Below, piece by piece: positions 22,043 to 33,894 of a stretch of DNA of 64,000 nt. Positions within the stretch are counted from its first letter, which is position 1. Each line of letters starts with the position of its first letter. The notes beneath the pieces are model-generated. The model was not told where the DNA came from. It saw only the letters and a program-made list of their open reading frames with translations, and searched no databases. The position numbers and the translations under genes were made by a program. This DNA is from Mastigias papua (Eukaryota > Cnidaria > Scyphozoa > Rhizostomeae > Mastigiidae): the NCBI GenBank assembly GCA_964019165.1, contig OZ025276.1, positions 10,981,205 through 11,045,204 of the forward strand, given 5' to 3'.

Positions 22043-25000
22043 ATGGAGAAAATGGTTGCAGCAACAGTTAATCCATTGAGTAATAGATTCCAATTTGGGG
22101 AATGGACAATAAATACTATGAAAGGTACAATAATGAAGTCTGCTGATGCTGAAAGGTATCAATTTAATTATGAATTATGTAGAGTTTTATGTAGTACTCC
22201 TTATGCAGACACACCCTTGTATTGCAGAAGTCTGGAGACAAAAGCCATAGATGTGATGCCCAGAAGAAATTATGCTGCTGAGAGCAACAAGATGTCTACA
22301 TTTTAGTTGTAGACTTTAGGTGGGCTTAGCTTTTGAGCATAGATGAGTTTGCCTCTAGATTAAAGTGCACTGATATTTTGATCATCTACTTCCTAAACTT
22401 AAGACCTCTCTTGCAGTATTTATAGTGGTACCAGTAATAGTAATGATTCTTGAACTTTCATGAAGTAAGGTAGTAGCAAAGAAATATATAAAATAAATGC
22501 AAGACATTCATTGAAGAAACTTGTAGCCAGATTGTCATCAAAATATCCAACATAGGTTTTCGACAAATCCTATAAATTGTACTTCATATCCGAATAGACT
22601 GACAGTTTCTGACAAACATAGCCACATGAACCCCCCACCCAAAAGAAGCACAGTCACTAGGAACACCAGCAGGGCAGTTATCCCCACATTCCACATGAGA
22701 AGCCTCCTTTGAGTAAATGACAACCCTACCACTGTGTCAGACATTATCCCTTTAGCTGATTCAAGGCCAATCAAGTTTATGTATTTTTGTCTTTATTTCA
22801 CTATAGACTTGCTACAGAACTAGACATTCCACAGCTACCAGAGATGCTGTTTGATGGAAACAAGTTAGAAATCTCACATGAGAATGGTTTCAGTATTAAT
22901 TTCAATGCAGTTGATGCTTTAAGAGGTGTTGACAATAAGCATGATCTCATGAAAGTGGCCATTGCAAATGAATGGCAGAAACTGAGGTTAGTGTTTGGTT
23001 TTCTTCTTCTTATCATTTTTAGAATGATAACTTTAATATACTTGAAGTTTCAGTGACAGAAACAATACCCACATATTGGAGTTTTTTTACTTGTTACCAG
23101 GGATGCTGTGGGAGGTGATTTTTGGGAGTGGGGTTAAGGGCAGAAATTTATCCAAAACTTCTTGTTAATTTCAGCCTCTCAAGGATAGACAGATTACTAT
23201 TGTTAGTGCAAAATTTATACAATAAATTTGTATAATAAATCCTCAATTGCACTTTAGGGGTGAGTGGCCAAGTGGTTAGAGTGCTTGACTGCTGTGCAAA
23301 ACATTGATGGTTCAAGCTGAACCCTCAGATCATAGTTGGGATACTTGCTCACTGTTCACCCAGCAGAAAATGGGTACCTGGTGGCAACACTGGGGAAGTT
23401 AAAGGTGGCGAGGAAAGGAACTGGCCACCCTACCTCACTATGCCGGTGGCTCAGGATAAGTGTCCATCTAACACACTCCCCCAACATACAGAATCGTACA
23501 TGGGACTCACCTTTACCTTTACCTTTACCTTAATTGCACTTTGCATTTTATGTTCTATTTAGAATTTTGAAAGAAAGAAGGGATTACAGGTTGTTCAGAT
23601 TTATACTTTTTCATGAAAGTTTGTAAATTATATTTATGTTTATATATACATTAAACCTGAACTTAAATGACAATTGTGATACAAAAACTTCTCATGGATA
23701 GTTCTGAAATGCCCTATGCATATTTTGATAATAAAGGTCAGAGACTGATGGCATAAAAGAGGTTGTTAAACCATTTGATTGGACATTCACCACTAATTAC
23801 AAAGGAACCATAAAAGCAGTGGACAAAGCTTTGTTCAAGGTTTGTTTCATTTTGATTTTGAAGGTCAAATAGTATAGTATCAAGTTTTGGCCCTGTATGT
23901 TCCTGAATTGTATGTACATTGATGCATTTGGGTTGCTTATAAAGTAGGAACAATGATAGCTTTGTCTAGCTGTTCATCTGCAACTTTTCTATTGAAACCT
24001 ATTGCTGTGGATAAAGTTTGTCATTTGTGGACAAGTGTTGAAGAAGCTAAAGAGGGTATATTGGTCATTGCACCTATATCAGTACTGGAATGGAGGCATA
24101 ATGGTAACAGCATCAGCTTCATGTCTAAAAGATTATGGATTCAGACATAGACTGAGTCATACCAAAGTCTTGAAGACTGGCATCCTCTGCCTTCTGTTTT
24201 GGTGCTTGATAGGTGGATTGAGAGTTTGGTTTTGGGTGGGGCCATTTCAGAAAAAACTGTGTAGAGTTTAATTTTTCATAGCCATGCCCATTGCTAAAAC
24301 ATTTGTAGTGTTCTGTAGAGTGGTCAATTCATTTCTTATTCATTTTCTTGTCTACTTTATGTGGCATGTCCCTGAAAAAAATTGTTGCAATATGAGATAT
24401 TACAATTTTGGGGAGTCATAGCCCCCCAGCCCCCCTTGGATCTGCACTGTGGGCTTGACATGTAGGAATGGAGTGATGGACTGCCCCCCCCTGTTATAGC
24501 TTTCACTGCATTAGCAGACATGTGGTGTAGGGTTATAGAAATGGAGAAAGACATCACCCTATGCATTGGAAGGACTTTGACTTTTTTATTTCCACAAATA
24601 GCACCTGCATTGGCATTAGAGTTATTAGTTTTGTTGAAGGTTTTAAAGATCCTGTACTAAATTGCCTTTATAGTAACAAACTGTAAAGAAATCTTTTACA
24701 AAAAGAGGAGAAGAACTAAGAATTGAGGATAACACTTTTTGCAGTCAGCATTGATACTATTGATTTCTTTTTACTTTAGGACGCTAATATGATCCTGATA
24801 TGATCTTAAGGTAAGGGCATGACCCTAATATAATCTTACACAAGGGCTGGGAGCTCTGATGTGGACTTACCTTTCAGATCATGTTGAAAGCCAGTAACTT
24901 GTGTCATGAGTTTAGTTTTTTTCAGTTTTATTTATTAGTTTTTATGAATATTGTTATTTTAATTATTTCAGGTGTATGAAACAAATGAAATCATAGATCT

Positions 25001-28000
25001 TAATAAACTCAAAGTTAAGGAGAAGATATTTTTCTATGAGGATATAATTCTCTATGAAGATGAATTAGCAGACAATGGAGTGGCATCAATGAGTGTTAAG
25101 ATTGTAAGTGCAAACCATACTTACATCTACTATGATTATATCACACTGTCCAGTCAGTGCAGAAACTTGTTTCATTATGAGTCTTCAAGCATGACTTGCC
25201 CATTGTCGTAGTTGGCTTTTTGACTTTAAGTTTAACAGTGTTTCAAAGGTTTCCTCAAATGTTTACATGTAAATTACATCACTGTTTTAGCATGATAAAT
25301 GTGTGAGCTATTGTATAATTGAGTAAATGGCTCAGTGTGTATGTAAGTAGCTTAGTGGAATAGCTAGTAGTCCAGTTAGTAAGCAAATTTGTACATTATT
25401 AAATAAGTATAAAATTAGTATTAAATTAGCATATGATTAGTTATATAAGTAAGTAAGTAGTAATCGACTTAAGGTAAGTAGGTTAGCTCCATTTATATAA
25501 TTCATTTAAAATTACCATTTATATACAATAAAATAGGCAAATCAGTTTCAAACCTTGAGACAACATTGGCAGTATACTATTTTGAAACAAATTTCACAGT
25601 AAACTTCGAATTAGCATATAGAATTTTAGGAAATGAAAGAGCAGAGTAAAGGAGTTCAAGGACCTTTTGAGGATCTAAATGTTGAAAAAATTGTTACAGA
25701 TTTTTTCTGCTCCGTTACTCTTGAGTATCGAATAATTTTCGCCCAGTTGTTAGTTTTGAAATGTTTTTCAACCTTACCTGCATTTATTCCAACCCCCCTC
25801 TTGTGTTGATTTTGAGGATTTATCAGTAAAATTATTTCTTCCCAGAGACTTTATACATTTTCCTAGAGGCCAGCCAGACAGTCATTTGATAGTCACTTGC
25901 GATATAACTATAATTTTCTTTATGGTGCTGCTTATTGACACTTCATGATTAGTCAGTCTTTCTAAGTTGTTCCTCGACATATATCCATGCCTGTTCCAGC
26001 CCCCCAGCACTAATACCTTGTGTGAATTAGAAGTTAGATACCGGAAGGAAAAGTTTTTTAATACTTCATTTCATTCGTCAACAATTTGAAAATTACCTTT
26101 ATTGAAAATACATCTCATTAATTAACAGGCAATGTATAATTGGCATGTTTGCTTGAAAAAATACTACAATAGTAGTAAAGTAACATACAATAAAAAGAAG
26201 ATTATGTACTGAAGAGAAAAAGACAAACCAATTAAGTTTGAAAAAAACAGCGAGTGAAGTTCAATTAGAAGTTTAATTTTTTTGGTGTTTGTCCACACCT
26301 TTTTTCTTCTCCAGAATACATAGTACGTGCACCTCACTGCAATGTTCATAGTATTTTTGATGATTGCTTTTTGGGTACTACTGTCGATGCCTAACTCTTT
26401 CATCATGTATAGCAACAAATCAGATGAAGACTCAAGAGTGCCAATAAAAATAATAATAATAAGATTTAATATTCTCATTCGATTGTAACAATTTTCTGTA
26501 AAATTGGTTGTTTAGCAGTGGTAGATACAACAGTGATCAAAAGAGAAAAGGAAAAAATGGGAAACGGGAGCAAACAAAAAAGAAGAAAATAGCAGAAAGA
26601 GAAAAAAGCCTAGCAATAATAGCAGAACGATAACATCAGCAACAAAAGAGACATGATTAACAGCCCATTAAATCTGGACCAGTCCAGTCTTATTTCTGCG
26701 GCAAAATATATAATAAGTCGAACGAATAATAATATTAATAATAATTACTAATTTACTTATATTTGTTGATTTGAATAGCTAAAACAAACTAATGAAAACC
26801 AACTATCTAATTAAAAATTTATCGACACATTACATCAGCCTGAATGTTTAAATTAGTTAAAGCTGATGCAGGCTATGTGGTATGGTTTTCCCATTGTTGT
26901 TGCATATCAAATGTATCTTTCTCGTTCTAACTCTAGAGAGTCATGGCTGGTTCGTTCTTCATACTACTGAGGTTCTTTTTGAGAGTTGACAATGTCCTTG
27001 TCAGGATGAATGACACACGAGTATATCACGAGGTACACTTTTGTTTTCGTTGCTTAGCATTTTACGACTAGTTCTATAAATTCAAAATTATATGCACTCA
27101 GCTGAAGTGTTCCGGTCTTTGTTTATCTAGTTACGCAAGTTGTTTTTGGTTATTTTTCCTCATTGAGCCGCTGTGCGAGGACAGCCAATTTCTGAGCTCA
27201 AATCCGAAGTAGTAATTTGATCAATTTATGATTTTTTAGCTATAATAGCAAAAATTGCCTACCTTCTTAACTTATCCTGTAGTGTATATGATAAAAAAAC
27301 TTTATTGGATTTTTATATTATTATCATAAAGAAATCATTTCACAATGAATAATTCTTGATGAATAATTATGCTATATTATGGTTGTTTGTGTGTATTTGT
27401 ATGCTTTTTATGTGCGTTTTCATATTTGTACGTGTTTTCGTAGTTGTGTTTGCTTATGTGTGTCCTTTTTTATGCGCTTTTTGTGTGTTCTGTGCTCGTT
27501 TTTGTTTGTGTTTATGTGTTTTTGAGTTTGTGTGTGATTATGTCTTTGTATGTTCTTGTGCACCCGTACGTGCGTCTGTGTGTTTCTGTATGCGCACATG
27601 TGTGCTAGATATTATGGTTTGCAGACTTGAACAGCATGGACTCATCTTAGATTGATGTATAATATGTACCCTGAGTCATGAGAATCCACCATTCCATTCT
27701 TCGATTTTGACAATTACTTTGCATTTCTTGAAGGCTGGGAAAAACTATCTGCTGCGAGAATATTCATCAAAAGAACAGCCCATCTCAATATTGAAGGTAA
27801 TTACCTGTATTAGATATGACCACATGGTACTTCGTAAGGATTAGTTACGCATTAATTGAAATGCATAGGACTAAGCTCATGGGGTATTCACTTATGGGAA
27901 AATGCTATAATCCCTGAACTGCGTTAATGTAATATATATGCACACTGGCAGATAATCGTATTTATTTATGAAGTAGGAGACAAAGAATATGACAATATGC

Positions 28001-28652
28001 ATTTTCATTTCTTCGGATTCGCTATGTGCTTTCCCCATGACTGGTATGGAACCAATATTACCTATTTAATTGATCATTTTTGGACCCGGTCATGTTTTAA
28101 AGTCTGGTTTGGTCAAAAACATGGTTTAATTACAGGTGTGGTTCACTATTTAGTTAATTTTGTACCTCAACTTTCATAGAAACTATACAAAAATTCAAAG
28201 AAACAGGTATTCCCCGTGATGTTTTTTGTCCTCCATTTTAACGATATGTGTTTTGTTCTATAGAAAGGCCCATTGTGTTAGATTCAGCACAATCTTCTTA
28301 CTTCTGAGTTTGGCCTATGATTAATAATTGGTGCTTTTGTGTATTTTGTATGTGGCTTTGCCACTATCTCTATTCATTCTCTAAGAATATTCCTAAAGTA
28401 TTCTTTAGTAAACAATTAAGTTTTAAGGGCTCAGAAGGAGAGTCATATTTATCCCATAACTGCTGATGATAGTTTTTCAATCTGAAAATTCTCTTATTAA
28501 TTTATGATGGCTTTGTTCTTAATTTACAGAATCCGTTTGCTAATCCAAGTGAACTGTCTGAGCATTTAGAACTAAAAGAACAGTTGGTTGAAAAAATAGA
28601 ATTTATTGATGATACAGAGGCACGTAGGTGCACTGACCAAGGAGACGGCTGA
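22043..28652 (+). CDS. TIPRL: TIP41-like protein, 7 exons, 269 aa model
   Basis: Exons: 22043-22155, 22807-22986, 23737-23839, 24972-25103, 26937-27032, 27734-27796, 28530-28652; 270 codons with all phases consistent (human TIPRL is about 272 aa). Family strings in order: FGEWTINT and IMKSAD in exon 1, [12 protein letters not shown] and NAVDALR in exon 2, [14 protein letters not shown] in exon 3, [20 protein letters not shown] in exon 4, [20 protein letters not shown] in exon 5, [10 protein letters not shown] in exon 6, and a divergent C-terminus in exon 7. TIPRL/TIP41 binds catalytic subunits of PP2A-type phosphatases and modulates TOR and DNA-damage signalling; it is cytosolic. The start is fixed by an upstream in-frame TAG. 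Intron 2 carries a SINE. The head-to-head neighbour is TADA2A. Confidence 0.96.
23256..23531 (+). mobile_element. tRNA-derived SINE with CCTTTA tail and 11-bp target duplication
   Basis: The direct repeats AATTGCACTTT at 23245-23255 and 23532-23542 bound the insertion. The head has a box A-like TGGCCAAGTGGTTAGAG and a box B-like GGTTCAAGCTGAACCC at tRNA spacing. The body (…GAGGAAAGGAACTGGCCACC…) leads to a tail of ACCTTT repeats. It lies in intron 2 of TIPRL, in the sense orientation. A second copy on the other strand is at 46977-47240. Confidence 0.9.
25104..26936. other. Intron 4 of TIPRL
   Basis: AT-rich with simple AAGTA-type stretches near 25320-25480 and an A-rich segment near 26160-26770. 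No exon or bounded element recognised. Confidence 0.6.
27033..27733. other. Intron 5 of TIPRL with a TG-rich low-complexity stretch
   Basis: Bases 27380-27605 are rich in TGTGT/TTTGT words and give a spurious Val/Cys/Phe-rich frame. There is no domain or conserved string, so I read it as non-coding. Confidence 0.65.
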
Positions 28653-31600
28653 GCTGTTGAGTTGCTTGTTTATCGACTTGTTAGCATCACACTTAATCAT
28701 TCTCTGCACTTAAGGAAGATAACACCTTGCACACATGGAGCCTTTGATTGAGTAAAATGCTGAAGATTTCTCGATCAAGCTCACAAGTCAGTGCTACACA
28801 CTCATTTACTCTGTGCTGTACATTGCACTCCTTATTCGGCTATTTGCGTTAGTTATACTGTATCAGAACAATATGCTATTGAATGACATATTACTTTTGA
28901 TACTTTTGGCAAATTTGTAGGTTTTTTCAGCAAGTCATAAGCCTTTTGGACAATGTGTAGTTATCGTTTCCTTAGCACATTTTTTTAAAAAAAAATTACA
29001 TTTTTGTCTGAGCCTCAATTTTCTTAACTTTTCCGGAAAATGAGTCTGAAATTTTCTTAACATTTCCTTAACTTTTATTAGAGTAGACTGGCTAAAAGAG
29101 GTTACCATTATTTGCTATAAAAAGTTTGATCTTTGTTATCCAAGAGTGTTAAAGAAAAGTTTCGATCCTTGTAAAAGAGCTTGTAAAGAATGAGCTGATA
29201 TCGATTTCTCGCACGTAAAAAAGGTGAATTGTGGAACTTGAGCCTCGTAATTTTCTTAGGATTTTAGCCTTTTGAGGCTCATTTTCTTATAAACTTTTCT
29301 TATAAAAAAGCATGTACACATACATGTTTGAAGAGATAGTGCAGAGAAATGAAGCTAATCAGGAATAATAGGAATAGACGAAGAGTTAGGTAAGTATCTT
29401 GCTGATTTGATATATATGTTAGTAATGACTTCATCACACTTTATCACTTGTTGAAGCCAGTACGTTTTACAGATTACCTAACCAAAGGAGCCTGTGATCA
29501 AACTTTAGCACAGCTATCTGCACCATACATAAAGGCAGGGCTGAGAGCATAACGGCTTTCCATCAGATTTTCCACTTGATATAACCTCATTGAATCCTAC
29601 GCTGCTTGTCTTAACGTAAAGTATTAATTTGGAGCTTAGTATTTCCCCAAGCCACTGATTTTATTTTGGTAAAGTCCAACATATATTTTTCCAGTGTTCT
29701 TGAAGTTTCAATGCCACGTTCCCAATTTCCTATAAGCTCCAGCGATATTTCCTTTGAATGTATTCTATCGCATGGGATGTCGATTGAAAGCAGATATACG
29801 TTATTTTGCACACTACCATTTTGAAGCATTATATTGACTTGGCAGTGGCCAAAAGTTAAGGCTGTAACCTTGGTATTTTGCCCAACAGTGGTTTTATTAC
29901 GAATTAGGCAGCATACGGTAGAATACTGCGATGGTACCCATGGGCAGCGGAACCGGGGGTTGGGGGTTTAGCCACTCTACGTTTTACTTCCAATGTACTT
30001 TTAAAGTACTGATAGTACTCGTTTTAGTACCATCTATATCCTTGCAGTGTGTTCACTCACGCTCGCCCGGAACAAAAATGTCGCTCCGCTGCCCCTGATG
30101 ATACAGATAGGTAGTTTCCTATTTTGTGTGTATTGTAGTATGAATCTCGTTGCTGTGATACTTTGCAGACTTCGATTGCTCTACTGACCAGACCTCTTTG
30201 ACTTATGTAGACAGGGACGTATTGACGGGGGTGTGTGGAGGTGTCACCCCCTCCCAAAAAGCATCTTTTGCGTTTGAAAAGATTCAGGTAAAATGTATGT
30301 CATTGCATTTTTAAAATCAGGTACTTTTCGAAGAACTGAAAAGGTTACACACCACCAACCGCATGTTCTCGCGACGTCTCGGTATGTAAAGCAGAGTCCC
30401 AGATTTTTGTAGGTGTCAATCACGCGTGAACTTTATCATATTTTGGCATAGTTACATCGTAATAGTATGTTTGTTGGCTATTCTGGCATTGGTCACTCAC
30501 ATAAGATAGAAATACTATAGCCAAGATTGGGACGATAGTTGGCCAACTCAGCTTTATTATTAACCTGAGAAGAAAGCGATGAGAAAGAGAGCAATGTGGT
30601 CTTAGTCAGAGTCTAACTGGAGATGTCCATGTATATGACATTGAATTAAGTTGACATATCCAAGAAGTTGATAAATTTCAGTAAATTTAATAGATTTTTC
30701 TTAGCCATTCTGGGATTCATTATCAGTATAAAAGTTATCATTCTTATGCTGGACCGTCTATTATGACTAACGGAAATCCAACTCATTGTTAGAAACAGCC
30801 CTACGGAAGGACTGTAGGGCATGTACCCTAGCATCCTCCAGGATCGATTTTCTAATTCTTCCTACTTCCACGATAAATTATCAGAGGGGGTGGAAAAATG
30901 TTAGCCATGTTTAATACTTCTTACCATTGCTCTTTTACACCCCTTAGCTTAGTCGTGCATTTTATTGTACCGCATTGTACTGAAGTGTGTGACCCCCAGT
31001 TGGGCATAGTCTTCTACAGGATATGGCTTGTTGAAGCCCCCTAGTCAACGATGGCTTCCACCGCCCCCTGCTTCTTTGTTATGTGAACTTGTTTGATGTC
31101 AGCTACGTAGATACGTCTGGCAAGGCTCTCACTACTAACACACGACTCTCTTTCTTGTTGTTCTACAATTTGTAAAGAATACAGTTGTGTAAACAGTTTG
31201 GTTTGGTGAATATTTCATTACCCTCATGTCTTCCCCATCTGAAAATCGTAACACAATGCAGAAAAAAAAAGAAAATTGAGGCACGTCTTTCGCATACACT
31301 TACTGAATTAATTTAGCTTAATATTTGAGACAAATCACTGCAATGGTGTCTATTTCAGATCAAATGTCTAATCTGAATGGTGTCTGGTTCAGATCAAAGG
31401 TGTAATCTACTTTCATGAATCCGTAATACAATAGAGTAAACTATGCAGACTCTGCATTAAACGGAAAAGACGAAGCAGCCGGCACCCACCGTTTTCGCTT
31501 TGACTAAACTAGATTTGTGACACATCCCATTTCTGCTATGACATTAAAATTGGCCTTAGTCTCATCTCATCAATATGGTGGATTTTACATGGCGCCTTGA

Positions 31601-32491
31601 GCAGCTTTTGTTTTATTTCTGTTGAGTGTATAGTCTTTTTCTGGAAAAGTAGATTCTGCAGAATTATACACACCCAGTTTATTCTTATCAATCATATGTC
31701 GAGATCAACTTCTCTCTAGTAGAGGGTTAAATCCTCCATGAAACTAACAATTCATATATCAGATCTCCTCGAAAATAGGCCAACATTCGCTAGTAAACTG
31801 AGTCAATTTACATTGACTGCTCGTTGGGCATTTGGAAGAGGAAATTGGTGCCCTGCTACAAAACTGAGTTTTGTTCGCCGAGAACCTTTCGAACTTTTTG
31901 AAACTTTTGTCGTAAAAACTTGAAAGCTGCGGAAAATTCTCGTCATTGTCCTTCATGTCTCTTCATTATTCTTCATATCTTTTTACATAAAGTACCTCGA
32001 AAACAATATTCAAACACAGGCCGAAAAATTCACTCAAAGCAACAAATAGTCCACAGCCTGTTTTCTAGGACATATGGTATTCATAGAGTTTCTTGAATCG
32101 TAACTATTTGACGTGGTATTGTCTGATGCAAAATAAGGGTCTTCCCTGCAGTGGGGTATAGGGCTGGGATACCCCCTGGAAAACGGCCCAGTCAGCAAAT
32201 CGATTCGAAATCTTGCGTCAGTGGGAAAAAGTCTTGTCATGGTGTACCCGTGTATTTATGATTCTATCTCTAGTAGGCAAATCGAATTAGCCGTACCCCC
32301 TGTCCTGAAATTCGCTTGGGACTACCCTTTAAATACTAGTAAAACTTGTATTTTCTAGCGTTACTTGTACTGATCATTGAGTATTGCACTGAAATCGAAA
32401 GCTGCACGTTTGACTATTACCAAGACTGTGTATGGTGTTGAAACAGTTGGCTTCCAATGATGTTCTCGAAATTTCTTTATATCTGAGTTCA
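28653..32491. other. Intergenic between TIPRL and the mucin-like gene
   Basis: No protein-coding gene recognised. A possible inverted-repeat element is at 28973-29323. The stretch at 29611-29890 (minus strand) may be a decayed retroelement fragment. A repeat-like segment starts at about 30207 (AGGGACGTATTGACGGGGG). Confidence 0.5.
28973..29323. mobile_element. Possible degenerate inverted-repeat element
   Basis: Both sides carry TGAGCCTCAA in inverted orientation near the ends, next to A/T runs; the right side reads CTTATAAAAAAG. The latter resembles the ends of elements at 54764-55135 and 61365-61785. Ends and target duplication are not clear. Confidence 0.3.
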
Positions 32492-33800
32492 TTACTGGTC
32501 GCTTTCTGCTATGTATTTTAGGCTCACTATACCTTTGCTGTTTTCCGATATTCCCCCTTCTTCTATTGCTGGAGATACTTTGCAGATTTTCTTGTAATTT
32601 GTTATATAAAGCCATCCAGTAATCATGAAAAAAACCACTGAACCGATTGGTATTCCAACTGATAGTGCTATTGTCCAGGTGACTTTGTTAGAAGACGTCT
32701 TACCTCTTCCACTTTGATCTATTTGCGGTTGTATTATTGATGAAGCAATGCTGGAATTAGCAATAGAGTATGCACGCCATGATTGCTGGATAGAGTTTGT
32801 TGCCATGATCTCTGAAGATAATGTCCCTCGTAGAATGGAGCTCATCACTTCTTCTGATATACTGGATGTTGCAATTTTATTGTAGAGAGGTTTTGTAGTA
32901 TACAAAATTGAAGAGATTTCTTTGTTAGCATATTTCAATATCGAAACCAGAGAAGACGAAGTCTTGTTTTGTATAGAAACTAACTTTGAGGCAACAAGTC
33001 TTGAGGTTGTAAAGCACGAAAATGTATCTCTGGAAGAATTGCAGCGTGATGGTGTCAACAATGAGTGAATGGTTGTTCCACTGCCTGACACTGTGCTCGG
33101 TTCTATACTGATATATCCTTGAGAAGGTTTTGATTGTATCCGTAGCGTTTGCCGGATATAAGCTGAAATTGTTGACGATTTGTGTGGAAGATATGAGGTG
33201 TAGAGGACAGTACTCGACGCTAGTAATGAGGGAGCTATGTACTTCGAGCCGAATTGGAGGTCTTTAGAATTTGATTGTGATGCAGCTTTGGCAATGGAAG
33301 AGGTTTTTAGTTCCAGAAAAAGTGTAGGTGTGTAGATTTGAGTTGATTGAATTTGCATATTGGGTGATGATGTATCAGACGGCGTGAAAGATGTTCTTTC
33401 CTCAAATTTTGTACTTGTACTTGTATAATGTGATATGTCAGACTGTGTAGAAGATGCTGCTTCCGAGAACTTTGTATTTGTATATGATATGTCAGAAGGT
33501 GCAAGAGATATTGCATCCGAGAACTTTGTACTTGTAAAATATGATATGTGAGACTGTGTAAGAGAGGTTTGTTCTGCAAAGCGTGTACTTGCAGAATTTG
33601 AGATGCCGACTGTTGTGTGGATTTCAGAACTGTTCATCTCCATCGTTTGCGAGGAGTATATTGCAGGACTGTCTTTCTCTGCCGAATATGTTGATGACTC
33701 GGTTACTGACGATGTGCTGTTTGCTAAAAGTCGAAATAGTTCACCTAATAATTGCAGCTCAGAAGTAGGTTAGTCAGCTACATGTTATTTTTAATTATTG

Positions 33801-33894
<94 letters not shown>

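Noticed and set aside
27356..27655. 99-codon frame rich in Val, Cys and Phe in TIPRL intron 5
   Set aside because: It is a by-product of TG-rich low-complexity DNA; no conserved domain, and it sits inside an intron whose splice sites are well supported.
29611..29890. Minus-strand frame (…TALTFGHCQVNIMLQNGSV…) that looks a little like a retroelement protease region
   Set aside because: No DTG/DSG active site or other domain next to it, and it opens only after several stops; too weak to call beyond a possible decayed fragment.
30207..30300. Repeat-like segment (AGGGACGTATTGACGGGGG…) resembling a transposon end
   Set aside because: No matching inverted end or target duplication found nearby.
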